Shown one piece after another: positions 9,002-17,715 of a stretch of DNA of 64,000 nt (position 1 is the first letter of the stretch; every line of letters begins with the position of its first letter). Under the pieces are notes generated by a model. It searched no databases and was not told the origin of the DNA. It worked only from the letters and a program-made list of their open reading frames with translations. A program made the position numbers and the translations under genes. This stretch comes from Drouetiella sp036703255 (GTDB lineage: Bacteria > Cyanobacteriota > Cyanobacteriia > Elainellales > Elainellaceae). The DNA is taken from the NCBI GenBank assembly GCA_036703255.1, contig DATNPL010000222.1:90662-154661 (forward strand). Reading direction: 5' to 3'.

Positions 9002-9727
9002 ATGACTATTGCTTCTTCTAATGGAATGAACGGTGCAAATGGCGTTAGCGAAGCTCAAGATGCGCTTCAAGCGTCAAGTTCTAATGCGCTTCAGCCTCGT
9101 CCCGATCGCGCCACAATTCAAGGTCGTGAAGCCAAGCCCCAAACCCCACCTCCTGTTGACCAAGAAGGCATGATGAATGCTGTGGAAACCATGCTGCTGG
9201 GCGTTGGCGAAGATCCTCAGCGCGAAGGCTTACTCAAAACGCCAAAACGCGTCGCTGAGGCCATGCGCTTTCTCACCAGTGGCTACAACCAATCTCTTGA
9301 GGAATTGGTCAATGGTGCAATTTTTGACGAAGGGCACAATGAAATGGTGCTTGTGCGGGATATTGACGTGTTTAGCCTCTGCGAACACCATATGTTGCCG
9401 TTTATGGGCAAAGCGCATGTAGCCTATATTCCCAACCAAAAGGTGGTGGGGCTGAGCAAGCTAGCGCGGATTGTAGAAATGTATTCTCGTCGTTTGCAGG
9501 TGCAAGAGCGCCTCACTCGCCAGGTTGCAGAAGCGATTCAAGAAATTTTGGAGCCGCAAGGTGTGGCTGTGGTTATGGAAGCGACTCACATGTGCATGGC
9601 CATGCGGGGCGTGCAAAAACCAGGCTCCTGGACGGTGACAAGCGCCATGATTGGCGTGTTTCAAGAAGACTCAAAAACCCGCGAAGAGTTCTTAAGCTTG
9701 ATTCGCCACCGACCTGCTTTCTTTTAA
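9002..9727 (+). CDS. folE: GTP cyclohydrolase I
   Basis: This enzyme converts GTP to 7,8-dihydroneopterin triphosphate, the first step of folate and pterin synthesis; cyanobacteria also make glycosylated pterins. The protein has 241 residues. The first 50 or so are a low-complexity extension, then the conserved core runs to the C-terminus. Zinc ligands are Cys127 and His130 in SLCEHHMLPF and Cys198 in THMCMAMRG. GLSKLARIVEMYSRRLQVQE is also intact. It is downstream of an SDR on the same strand and followed by a hairpin with a T run at 9842-9888. Confidence 0.97.
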   Translation: MTIASSNGMNGANGVSEAQDALQASSSNALQPRPDRATIQGREAKPQTPPPVDQEGMMNAVETMLLGVGEDPQREGLLKTPKRVAEAMRFLTSGYNQSLEELVNGAIFDEGHNEMVLVRDIDVFSLCEHHMLPFMGKAHVAYIPNQKVVGLSKLARIVEMYSRRLQVQERLTRQVAEAIQEILEPQGVAVVMEATHMCMAMRGVQKPGSWTVTSAMIGVFQEDSKTREEFLSLIRHRPAFF

Positions 9728-9817
9728 CCTTGTCTCTCTCCGACTATGCCACTCTGCGATGTTTCGCTAAAGTGTCTACAGAACACTCCGGTAGAGAGAG
9801 GGTGGCAGTATTATAAG

Positions 9818-9888
9818 GGAGTGTGAGGAAAGAGTTAAGCGAAAAGCTCCTGGGGTCGAAACATGGCAAGACTCCCAGGGGCTTTTTT
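9818..9888 (+). ncRNA. Candidate small RNA or folE 3' trailer ending in an intrinsic terminator
   Basis: TATTATAAG at 9809-9817 looks like a -10 box. About 65-70 bases later, AAAAGCTCCTGGGG (9842-9855) pairs with CTCCCAGGGGCTTTTTT (9872-9888), a strong hairpin with a T run. A promoter-like box and a terminator with no ORF between them suggest an independent short transcript, although the same hairpin would also end folE mRNA. It can also work on the other strand, where the permease gene ends at 10019. I cannot assign it to a named cyanobacterial sRNA family. Confidence 0.4.
9842..9888. terminator. Bidirectional intrinsic terminator between folE and the permease gene
   Basis: A GC-rich stem of about 13 bp with arms beginning AAAAGC and ending GCTTTTTT has T runs on both strands. 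Convergent genes folE (ends 9727) and the permease (ends 10019) flank it. Confidence 0.8.
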
Positions 9889-10018
9889 AATGCGATTTTT
9901 TAATAGGGTATTGCCTAACCCGGCTATAAATCTTTTTGGGAAGGCGCACTTCGTACACCTCCCCGAAAAATTCCCTAAAACAAATTTCATAGCTAAAATC
10001 AGCAGCGCCGAATTTGCA

Positions 10019-11023
10019 CTACTTGTACTGAATCCGGGGATCAAGGAAGGCGTAAGAGATATCGATCAAGAGATTGATCAAAACAAAAACGATCGCCACG
10101 AAAACTACGCCGCCCTGAACGACAGGGTAATCTCGCGCCAGAATGCCTTCGTAGATCCAAGAGCCAATTCCTGGCCAAGAAAAAATGGTTTCCGTGAGAA
10201 TTGCACCGCTGAGCAGCGTGCCAAATTGCAGCCCAATGATGGTGATTACAGGCAGCAAAGCATTCTTGAGCGCATGTTTCATAATCACCCAGCGTTCGAC
10301 TAATCCTTTAGCGCGAGCTGTGCGGATGTAGTCTTGTGACAGCACCTCAAGCATGGCACTGCGGGTAATGCGGGCAATAATGGCAAGCGGAATGGTGCCT
10401 ACCGTAATCGCAGGCAAAATCAGGTGAGCTAACACATCGAGAAGTGCCGGAAAGTTTAGTTGCAGCAGAGCATCGAGAATATAAAAGCCTGTGATGGGCT
10501 GAAGCTGGATGCCCACCCCCAAACGACCGCTGGGCGGCAGCCAGTGCAGGTTTACAGCAAACAGATAGACGAGCAGAAGTCCCAACCAGTAGACGGGCAT
10601 GGATACACCCAACAGCGACGCACTCATCGCCAGATTGTCTATCCAGCCATTTTTGCGGACGGCAGCTAAGATTCCGGCAGGTACGCCCAGCAGCATAGCC
10701 ACCAGCATGGCGGCAACCGAAAGCTCAAACGTGGCAGGCCAGCGAATAGCTAGCTCTTGGGCGATCGGCACGCCACTCATGATGCTTTTGCCCAAATCAA
10801 GCCGGATTAACTTCCCCAAAAAAGAAAGATATTGCAGTGGCAAAGGTCGATTTAAACCTAGCTGATCTTGCAGAGCCGCAATCTGATCAGGCGTGGCACG
10901 AGGTCCCAGCAACACCACTGCCGGATTGCCAGGAATAAGCTGAAGAAAGAGAAATACCAGAAGGGTGATTCCCAGAAGCACGGGCAGAAGATCGAAAAGG
11001 CGTTTGCCGATGTATTGCAGCAT
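10019..11023 (-). CDS. ABC transporter permease, DppB/OppB/NikB family
   Basis: The protein has 334 residues and about six membrane helices. The family N-terminus is present (MLQYIGKRLFDLLPVLLGIT and FLQLIPGNPA), as is the EAA-type loop ITRSAMLEVLSQDYIRTARAKGL that contacts the ATPase. It forms half of the membrane channel of a peptide, nickel or glutathione importer. It is the second gene after the solute-binding protein at 12762, separated by 80 bases that hold a perfect 20-bp hairpin. No DppC partner and no ATPases follow, so the rest of the complex must be encoded elsewhere. Confidence 0.93.
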   Translation of the reverse strand: MLQYIGKRLFDLLPVLLGITLLVFLFLQLIPGNPAVVLLGPRATPDQIAALQDQLGLNRPLPLQYLSFLGKLIRLDLGKSIMSGVPIAQELAIRWPATFELSVAAMLVAMLLGVPAGILAAVRKNGWIDNLAMSASLLGVSMPVYWLGLLLVYLFAVNLHWLPPSGRLGVGIQLQPITGFYILDALLQLNFPALLDVLAHLILPAITVGTIPLAIIARITRSAMLEVLSQDYIRTARAKGLVERWVIMKHALKNALLPVITIIGLQFGTLLSGAILTETIFSWPGIGSWIYEGILARDYPVVQGGVVFVAIVFVLINLLIDISYAFLDPRIQYK

Positions 11024-11050
11024 GGATGAGGGGAAGATGGGATGGGGAGA

Positions 11051-11096
11051 GAGGGAGATGGATGAGTAAATTTAAGTTTACTCATCCATCTCCCTC
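11051..11096. repeat. Perfect 20-bp inverted repeat between binding-protein and permease genes
   Basis: The arms at 11051-11070 and 11077-11096 are exact reverse complements around a 6-base loop TTTAAG. It lies just after the stop of the binding-protein gene. In the mRNA it would form a long stem that could protect the upstream message from 3' decay or limit read-through, as is common when a binding protein is needed in excess over the permease. Confidence 0.85.
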
Positions 11097-11103
11097 AGCA
11101 GAA

Positions 11104-12762
11104 CTACTTCTTCTCGATCGCATCAAAGGGTTCAGTCGCCAGGGGGCTAGGTTGCCAGCCAGAAATATTGGCTCGCTGAGCCAACAGCGGTTCTGAGTGA
11201 ACGATCGGCACCCGCACGGCTTCTTCGTAGATGATCTTGTCTACCTCGGCATACATCTTGGCGCGTTCGGTTTCTCTGCTGTCTTGGCGAGCATCCTCTA
11301 GCAGTTGGGTCACGCGATCGCTCTTCCAGTCGCCAATATCTTTGGTGCCGCTAGGGCTAAAGTGGTAGTACAGGAAGTTGTCAGGATCACCGTAATCGCC
11401 TGTCCAGCCCAGCATATACGCCTGATAGCCTGGAGCCTTGAGGCGATCGTCAAGGTAGGCCGCCCAATCTTTGGTGTTGAGCTTGACGCGAATGCCGATC
11501 GCCCCCAAATCTGCTGCAAAGGCTTCCGCAATGGGTTTGGGGGTCGGGTAATAAGGCCGTGACACAGGCATATACCATAGCTCTAGATCAAAGCCGTTGG
11601 GATAGCCCGCGTCGGCCAGCATTTTCTTAGCTTTGTCGGGGCTATATTCATACTCCTTGAGGCTAGCATCCTGGTAAGCCTGCATGGATGGCGGAATAAA
11701 GTGAGCATCGGTTGTGGCTAGACCTGACCAGAACGAATCCACGATCGCCTTGCGGTTAATCGCCATTGCGACGGCTTGACGCACTTCCTTTTTCTGGAAC
11801 GGCTCGAAGCTAGGGTTGAGCGCTAGGTAGCCGACATTAAAAGAGGGACGCCGCACTTCTTTGAGGTTAGGATCTGCCTGTAGCTCTTTGAGCTGGTCAG
11901 GGGCAATGTCTACGGTCAGGTCAATGCTGCCTGAGCGCAGCTCTGCCAAGCGGGCAGATGGCTCTTTGATGGTGCGAAAGATCACCTGCTGCATCTTGGG
12001 TTCACCCTTCCAGTAGCTAGGATTTTTGTCTAGCACAACCCGATCGCCCGATCGCCATTCTTTGAGGATATAAGGCCCGGTGCCCACGGCTGTAGAACTG
12101 GGTGTACCGTAACTGGCTCCTGCCTTCTGAATCGCATCGGGGCTGGCAATGCCGAAATAGTTAGAGGCGATCGCGGCTGGAAATGCGGCAAATGGATCTT
12201 TCAAAACAATATCTACGGTCGTAGCATCCACGGCTTTGACCTCTTGCAAAAGCGAATCGGGGCTGCCTTTGAAACCGCCGAACAGACCTGTCCAAATGGC
12301 GTAAGTTTTGCCAGCATCCCGGAATCCCAGGGCGTCTTTTTCATCCCACCAGCGGTTAACGTTGGCGACCACGGCAGCGGCGTTGAAGTCTGTGCCATCG
12401 TGAAACTTGACCCCCTCCCGCAGCTTAAACGTCCAGGTTTTGCTGTCAGCAGAGGCTGTCCATTCTGTAGCCAGCCCTGGCTCTAACTCCGCAGTGCCGG
12501 GTTTGAAGCGAATCAGGCGATCGTAGATTTGATCTTGAACATAGCCAGAGTTGCTGTCTTCAAAGTTGCCAGGTTCTAGATTAACCGGGTCGCCGCCTGT
12601 GCCAAACACTAGCGCGGTAGCGGCGGCTGAACCGCTAGATGCAGGGCTGGCGCTTCCAGCCGTAGGCGTGGCGGTTTGCTGAGCGCAGTTGGCAAGGGTG
12701 ATACTGAGAACTGCCGCTAGGGCAAACAGTCCCATCTGCCATCGTTTTAATTGTCGAATCAT
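11104..12762 (-). CDS. ABC transporter solute-binding lipoprotein, SBP_bac_5 (peptide/nickel type)
   Basis: The protein has 552 residues. The N-terminus is a lipoprotein signal, with a hydrophobic stretch and lipobox LANC giving Cys26. A Ser/Ala/Thr-rich linker follows, then a family 5 binding domain (GTGGDPVNLEPGNFED, WKFKL-like WTFKLREGVKFHDG, VGTGPYILKEW). It should be anchored to the outer face of the plasma membrane and deliver oligopeptides or a similar ligand to the permease encoded downstream. The ligand cannot be read from the sequence. AAGGG and TTTAGG lie upstream of the ATG. Confidence 0.94.
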   Translation of the reverse strand: MIRQLKRWQMGLFALAAVLSITLANCAQQTATPTAGSASPASSGSAAATALVFGTGGDPVNLEPGNFEDSNSGYVQDQIYDRLIRFKPGTAELEPGLATEWTASADSKTWTFKLREGVKFHDGTDFNAAAVVANVNRWWDEKDALGFRDAGKTYAIWTGLFGGFKGSPDSLLQEVKAVDATTVDIVLKDPFAAFPAAIASNYFGIASPDAIQKAGASYGTPSSTAVGTGPYILKEWRSGDRVVLDKNPSYWKGEPKMQQVIFRTIKEPSARLAELRSGSIDLTVDIAPDQLKELQADPNLKEVRRPSFNVGYLALNPSFEPFQKKEVRQAVAMAINRKAIVDSFWSGLATTDAHFIPPSMQAYQDASLKEYEYSPDKAKKMLADAGYPNGFDLELWYMPVSRPYYPTPKPIAEAFAADLGAIGIRVKLNTKDWAAYLDDRLKAPGYQAYMLGWTGDYGDPDNFLYYHFSPSGTKDIGDWKSDRVTQLLEDARQDSRETERAKMYAEVDKIIYEEAVRVPIVHSEPLLAQRANISGWQPSPLATEPFDAIEKK

Positions 12763-13003
12763 CCTAAATTCCCTTATGGATTTGTAAAGTGAACAAGGTT
12801 TGTATAGGCGCTAACGTCGATGAATTAGGATTCAGAGTCTCAAAGATTGCATTTTTTCACGCCAAGTTTTGTAGCAGAGCAGAAGTTTCTTCCAAAGATT
12901 CGGGAGACTTCCGAGAGACTTCGTTTTTTGCAGAGGTCTTGTCCATCGAACGCCCCTACAGGATTTCACCGATACGCTATGCAGATGTTTAGAAGCATAC
13001 AAC
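12763..13003. other. Intergenic gap
   Basis: About 240 bases separate the binding-protein gene start from the end of the DUF815 gene. Overlapping short frames on both strands look random. No hairpin terminator was recognised. Confidence 0.5.
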
Positions 13004-14338
13004 TCAAGCCCGCAACTCTGCCTGTAAAAAATCAATAAACTGTCTGGCGCTGCGCCCCGATCGCCCGTTGTGGCGGGTTGCCCATTGCAGTGCCCGCTGG
13101 TCTAAGTCCTCAGGTTCAAGGGCGATCGCGGCCTGCTGTGCCAGGTGATGAACGATCGCTAGATAGGTGGTTTGATCGGCTGGCTCAAACGTCAAGGTCA
13201 GGCCGAAGCGATCGCTAAAGGACAGCTTTTCCTGAACAGTGTCCCAGGCGTGGATTTCGTCGCTGTCGCGGGGGGCAGGGCGATCGCCAAAAAACTCACG
13301 AATCAGGTGACGGCGGTTAGAGGTGGCATACACCACGATGTTTTGCGGTCGTGCCGTCAGGCTGCCTTCCAAAACGACTTTGAGCGCTTTAAACGCGGCT
13401 TCATCTTCCTCAAAAGACAAGTCATCGACAAACAGAACGAATTTTTGCGGCACCGACCGCAGGCGATCGGCAATGATAGGCAGATCCTCAAGATCGGCTT
13501 TGGTGACTTCGATCAGCCGAAGACCGCGCTCGCCATATTCCCCTAACAAACTTTTCACCAACGAGGATTTGCCCGTACCGCGACTGCCATACAGCAAGAT
13601 ATGCAGGGACGCCGCGCCGTTGAGTAATGCCTCCGTATTTTTGAGCAGGGCTGCTTTTTGCCACTCATATCCTGTGAGATTTGCCAACCGAATCGGGTCA
13701 GGATGGGCAATGCCCGCCAGTTGTCCCTCTTGCCAGCGAAAGGCGCGATAGGCGGCAAAGATACCTGTACCCACCTGGCGATAATGCGCCGCTAAAGGCT
13801 CTAACAAAGTGGCCCAGTCTTCGGCAACGGCAAATTGTGCCGCTAGCGCAGCAGCAGAAGAAAAGTCCTGCGGAGGCAGATCCCAACTGACTGGTGCAGT
13901 GGGTAGCGCGCTGAGGGCTTGAACCCACTGGCTGATCTGCTGGCTCTTGCAGGTATAAAGTATCTGAAGCGATCGCAAATCTTGTCGTACTGCGGCTACA
14001 AGCGCTTCTGGAAGCTGGCTAAGCTCGACTTGCTGCACCTGCTGGCTAAACGAGGTGTTTGCCTTCAATACGTGAGATAGCAGATAGTCTTGCCAGCTTT
14101 GCTGACCCACAGCCATGAGGTTAAACCAGCGCCCATAAGCTTGCAAACAGTTTAAGCCTGCTCCTGCTTCTGTTGAAATCTGGGAAGCCTGGGAAGCCTG
14201 CGCCAGAGCCTCTAACACCTTGAGAAAGGCTTCACCGATTTCGTTTTCCAAAATCGATTGATGCAGCAAAAGCGAAGCGGCCTGACGCTGCAATGTCTGG
14301 ATGGCAGAGGGCAAAGTTGCGATCGGTACTAGAGTCAT
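13004..14338 (-). CDS. DUF815-family AAA ATPase
   Basis: The protein has 444 residues. The N-terminal half (1-230) is helical and little conserved. The C-terminal half is the DUF815 ATPase: Walker A is GSRGTGKSS, Walker B is FVLFVDDLSF, sensor 1 is the YATSNRRHL segment and the DxRFG-type motif is SFSDRFGL. The family consists of single-stranded P-loop proteins of unknown function found in many bacteria. It stands alone here, so context adds nothing. Confidence 0.9.
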   Translation of the reverse strand: MTLVPIATLPSAIQTLQRQAASLLLHQSILENEIGEAFLKVLEALAQASQASQISTEAGAGLNCLQAYGRWFNLMAVGQQSWQDYLLSHVLKANTSFSQQVQQVELSQLPEALVAAVRQDLRSLQILYTCKSQQISQWVQALSALPTAPVSWDLPPQDFSSAAALAAQFAVAEDWATLLEPLAAHYRQVGTGIFAAYRAFRWQEGQLAGIAHPDPIRLANLTGYEWQKAALLKNTEALLNGAASLHILLYGSRGTGKSSLVKSLLGEYGERGLRLIEVTKADLEDLPIIADRLRSVPQKFVLFVDDLSFEEDEAAFKALKVVLEGSLTARPQNIVVYATSNRRHLIREFFGDRPAPRDSDEIHAWDTVQEKLSFSDRFGLTLTFEPADQTTYLAIVHHLAQQAAIALEPEDLDQRALQWATRHNGRSGRSARQFIDFLQAELRA

Positions 14339-14653
14339 TTCCTTTCAAGCATTTCCTTCAAATCATGTCCTGAGCAGGGCTTAGTCAAGCGATGCTATCT
14401 CCTGCAAGACATTTCTGACCCTGCAAGATCATCTCTGAATTGTACGGGGTTTGAATCATACGGGGTTTGAATCATACGGGGCGATCGCGACACGCGAGGT
14501 ACAGCGAGCCTGACAAATTTTGCAGGGCTAAAAATTTTGTTTTGCAATGACCCAGATTTAATTTCCCCTGCCTGCGGTAACATCAATTGGACGTTGGCGC
14601 AACGGTCTAAAGGGGACTGACATTGGAGGTTCGTTTGAAGGTGTGTAGCATCC
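14339..14653. other. Intergenic region with 16-bp tandem repeat
   Basis: This gap lies between the divergent DUF815 gene and the deacetylase gene. It holds 2.4 tandem copies of TACGGGGTTTGAATCA at 14444-14482, followed by a GCGATCGCGAC stretch. Promoters for both genes should lie here, but I could not define boxes. The deacetylase start at 14654 is preceded by a GGAGGTTCG-like sequence about 25 bases upstream, too far for a normal ribosome site. Confidence 0.5.
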
Positions 14654-15580
14654 ATGCTAAACAAGCGTAAAGTGGGCAAGCGTGAGGTGGGCAAGAAGAG
14701 AAAACTGTCTCTGACAGTGGCGATCGTTGCGTTTATGGGTAGTTTTCTATCCTTGTTTTTGCTGTTTTCCTATTGGGTTACGCCTCGAATCCCTATTATT
14801 GGATTTCATGGCATTGTCGATTTAGATCATCCTGCTACAGGAGAGATTCTCAAGCCGATCGCGCAACGCATGAACTACCCGATGCAGGATTTAGAAAAGC
14901 TCTTAGAATACTTAATCCGCCACAACTACTGGTTTCTTTCAGCTCAAGAAATGCAGGATTTCTTTATAGATAAATCGCAGCTCATTCCTGTAGAGCACAA
15001 AGAACAACGGCCTGTCATGCTGACTTTTGATGATAGCTATAAAACCGTTTATACCAACGTGATTCCAATTCTTGAAAAGCTGGAAAAGCAATATGGCCGC
15101 AAGGCAAAAATGGTTTTATTTGTGAATCCTGGAACCTTAGCTAGATCCGATCGCCCTTCTACCACTTACCTTAGCTGTCAAGACCTGCGATCGGGCTATG
15201 AAAAGGGCTATTACGATATTCAATCTCATGGGCAAAATCATAAAGATCTAGCCAAAATTAGCGACAGCGAACTGCTAATAGAACTGGTTGCATCTCAGAC
15301 CCAACTGCGGCACTGTATGGCAGGTCTAGCTCCCGCCACAGATATCGCCGCTCATCTGGCCTACCCCTATGGCGATATGACGGATCACGTCACGGCGGTA
15401 GCATCTCGGTACTATCGTTCAGGCTATCTTTACAACAGCAGAATGCTGCGATTCTGCTGGCTAAAAGACCCCTACCGCATCTCACGGCTAACGGTAAATC
15501 GCGACAAATCAGTTGATCACCTTATCCAAATGCTTGATCAGTCGATGACTATTAAAAGCGATCGTCCCTGTAGTAAATAG
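14654..15580 (+). CDS. Membrane-anchored polysaccharide deacetylase (NodB-like, CE4)
   Basis: The protein has 308 residues. A very basic N-terminus (MLNKRKVGKREVGKKRK) precedes one membrane helix at about 18-42, so the enzyme domain should face the periplasm. CE4 motif 1 is MLTFDDSYK, with the catalytic Asp and the metal Asp. Motif 2 is SHGQNH, with the two metal histidines. The YPYGD segment also fits. It should remove acetyl groups from peptidoglycan or an exopolysaccharide. A putative acyltransferase follows on the same strand 135 bases later, suggesting a shared cell-envelope sugar-modification role. Confidence 0.87.
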   Translation: MLNKRKVGKREVGKKRKLSLTVAIVAFMGSFLSLFLLFSYWVTPRIPIIGFHGIVDLDHPATGEILKPIAQRMNYPMQDLEKLLEYLIRHNYWFLSAQEMQDFFIDKSQLIPVEHKEQRPVMLTFDDSYKTVYTNVIPILEKLEKQYGRKAKMVLFVNPGTLARSDRPSTTYLSCQDLRSGYEKGYYDIQSHGQNHKDLAKISDSELLIELVASQTQLRHCMAGLAPATDIAAHLAYPYGDMTDHVTAVASRYYRSGYLYNSRMLRFCWLKDPYRISRLTVNRDKSVDHLIQMLDQSMTIKSDRPCSK

Positions 15581-15715
15581 ACGGTAAATAGTTTGATGTC
15601 AAATGGATAAAAAACAGGTTGAGATGACTTTTTGATAGGGCTTTAATCTGCTGAGCCAATCCTTTTTATGCGTTCAATCTTGACTTGAAATAACTTTTGC
15701 TAAACGAGAAACCTT

Positions 15716-17176
15716 GTGACCCCAGAAAATACGAAGATTCAGCCCCGTGTCGATGCCTTAGATGCTTTAAGAGGACTAGCAATTTTAGCAATGGTGCTTT
15801 CGAGCACCGTTCGCTACAAAATCTTGCCGACCTGGATGTATCATGCACAAGTGCCGCCGCCCGATCACATCTTCAATAAAACGCTACCTGGCCTAACCTG
15901 GGTAGATTTGGTGTTTCCTACTTTTCTATTTGCGATGGGGGCGGCGATACCCTTAGCGCTCACTCGGCGGTTGGCTCAAGGCTGGTCAATGCCCAAGATT
16001 GTGCTGCAAATCTTCAAACGGGGGGCGTTTTTAGGGGCATTTGCCATCATTTTGCAGCACCTGCGTCCTAATGCGATCGCCGCTGGTATGGGAAATAGCG
16101 TTGATGCTAACCCTAACCCCACGACCTGGCTTTTGGCGATCGCAGGATTTGTTTTATTAGCCCTAATGTTTGGCCGTCTGCCGATCGCTTGGAACCTGAA
16201 TCGCTATCAGTTTCTGATTAGTTTGGTAGGCTGGATAGCCTGCTTTTTCCTGCTTTCCAAAATTGACTATGGTGAGAAAGGATTCTCGCTCAATTTCAGC
16301 GATCCCATCTTAATCTCGCTGGCCAACATGGCGGTGTTTGGTTCTCTCATATGGCTATTGACCCGCTCAAACTGGATGCTGAGGTTGGGTTTCTTGGTTA
16401 TTTTGCTAGCGCTACAGTTTGCCTCAGGCTCTCAGGGTTGGGTACAGATCCTCTGGAAATTCTCCCTGGCTCCCTGGATCTTTCAATTCTATTACTTGAA
16501 ATATTTGTTTATTGTGATCCCTGGAACGATCGCCGGAGACTTGATCCTTCAGCAGTCTCGCAAAGAGGTTATTCTCTTGGCTGATGAACCTGAGCAAATT
16601 ACCTGGAGTCGATCGCAACTTACGTTGATTTTGGGTTCAATGCTGCTGCTCTGTGTTGTGCTATTGGTGGGGCTACAGGCAAGATGGACGTTGGAAACGA
16701 CTTTGATCAGCGCCGTGATTGTGATTGCCACCCAATTTCTATTCACAAAATCAGAACATCACGCAGATCAAACCATTAAGCAGTTTTATCAGTGGGGCGT
16801 TTATTGGTTAGCGCTAGGGCTATGTTTTGAACCGTTTCAGACAGGAATCAAAAAAGATCCATCCACCTACAGCTATTATTTTGTAACCACTGCGATCGCC
16901 TTTTTTCTTCTCATTGTGTTGACGATTTTGATCGATCGCTTCAGTCACAAACGCTATCTGAAGTTGTTGATTGAAAACGGACAGAATCCCATGATTGCCT
17001 ATGTGGCGTTTGCGAATTTGCTTTGGCCTATCCTACAGCTTTCAGGTCTAGAAGATTGGATCATTGCCCACACGGAAACGCCGATTTTGGGCGTACTAAA
17101 GGGTGTTGCGTACACGCTGGCGATCGCGCTCTTCACCCAGTTTTGCACGCGACAAAAGTTCTTTTGGAAAACATAG
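15716..17176 (+). CDS. DUF5009/HGSNAT-like multipass membrane protein (putative acyltransferase)
   Basis: The protein has 486 residues from a GTG at 15716, preceded by GAGAAA. It has about eleven membrane helices. The N-terminal RVDALDALRGLAILAMVLSS matches the start of the heparan-alpha-glucosaminide acetyltransferase-like and DUF5009 family, with the LTWVDLVFPTFLF segment next. Relatives move acyl groups across membranes onto sugars. Its place after a sugar deacetylase suggests envelope glycan modification. The function is inferred from family only. Confidence 0.8.
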   Translation: MTPENTKIQPRVDALDALRGLAILAMVLSSTVRYKILPTWMYHAQVPPPDHIFNKTLPGLTWVDLVFPTFLFAMGAAIPLALTRRLAQGWSMPKIVLQIFKRGAFLGAFAIILQHLRPNAIAAGMGNSVDANPNPTTWLLAIAGFVLLALMFGRLPIAWNLNRYQFLISLVGWIACFFLLSKIDYGEKGFSLNFSDPILISLANMAVFGSLIWLLTRSNWMLRLGFLVILLALQFASGSQGWVQILWKFSLAPWIFQFYYLKYLFIVIPGTIAGDLILQQSRKEVILLADEPEQITWSRSQLTLILGSMLLLCVVLLVGLQARWTLETTLISAVIVIATQFLFTKSEHHADQTIKQFYQWGVYWLALGLCFEPFQTGIKKDPSTYSYYFVTTAIAFFLLIVLTILIDRFSHKRYLKLLIENGQNPMIAYVAFANLLWPILQLSGLEDWIIAHTETPILGVLKGVAYTLAIALFTQFCTRQKFFWKT

Positions 17177-17246
17177 TGGCTTCTATGGCTGTACCTGTAG
17201 GGTAAGCATCGGAAGTCTAGTTTTGCGATCGTCCACTCGCATAAAA

Positions 17247-17277
17247 AAAGTGCAGAATCTATCGGATTCTGCACTTT
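17247..17277 (-). terminator. Intrinsic terminator downstream of the Mo-nitro_C gene
   Basis: AAAGTGCAGAATC (17247-17259) and GATTCTGCACTTT (17265-17277) form a perfect 13-bp stem with a 5-base loop. On the minus strand the stem runs into seven T residues. It sits between the stops of two convergent genes and serves the minus-strand gene at 17323 best. Confidence 0.85.
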
Positions 17278-17322
17278 GACTTTTGGAGGAGAGCATGAAT
17301 GAAAACTGGCGTCTAGCAGTAA

Positions 17323-17715
17323 CTAGCAGTAAACGGTGACATCTTCACCACAAATATCTGCTAGGTAGCAAAGGGCGCGAAAGCGCAAGGCTACAACCTC
17401 GTCGTAGAGGGGGTTAAGCTTGCAAAGCGGCGGAATATGCAGGATGGTATGACCTAAAAACTTGATGTCGCGCTCAAAAGGACATTGGGAAGGAATGTTT
17501 TTGCAGAGGACTCTAGCTAACTCAGCATCTTGAATTTCGATGTTGTCTAGCCATTGCCGAATCGGTCTTAAAACATCAAAACCTGATCTTTGGGGTGGCA
17601 TAAGAGGAGTCACGTTTGAAGCTTCAGCACTAGATTCAGCAGCTTTAAGTGGGTTGATCCAACCCCAGCTCACAAAAGTGCTATGTGCTGTTTCATGTTT
17701 CTCAGATGCTTTCAT
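17323..17715 (-). CDS. Mo-dependent nitrogenase C-terminal-type protein
   Basis: The protein has 130 residues from the ATG at 17715, which has AGAGGA at good spacing. A longer frame to 17934 is not supported. The conserved core at about 45-130 (RPIRQWLDNIEIQDAELARV, CPFERDI, HIPPLCKLNPLYDE, RALCYLADICGEDVT) matches the cyanobacterial family named after the C-terminus of an alternative nitrogenase protein. Most members have nothing visible to do with nitrogen fixation and their role is unknown. No nif genes are nearby. Five cysteines lie in the C-terminal 60 residues. An intrinsic terminator follows. Confidence 0.85.
   Translation of the reverse strand: MKASEKHETAHSTFVSWGWINPLKAAESSAEASNVTPLMPPQRSGFDVLRPIRQWLDNIEIQDAELARVLCKNIPSQCPFERDIKFLGHTILHIPPLCKLNPLYDEVVALRFRALCYLADICGEDVTVYC

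Noticed and set aside
9820..9832. CCTCACAC on the minus strand as a possible Yfr1 motif
   Set aside because: Yfr1 needs ACTCCTCACAC followed by its own terminator; the context here reads TTTCCTCACACTCCC and no terminator follows on that strand.
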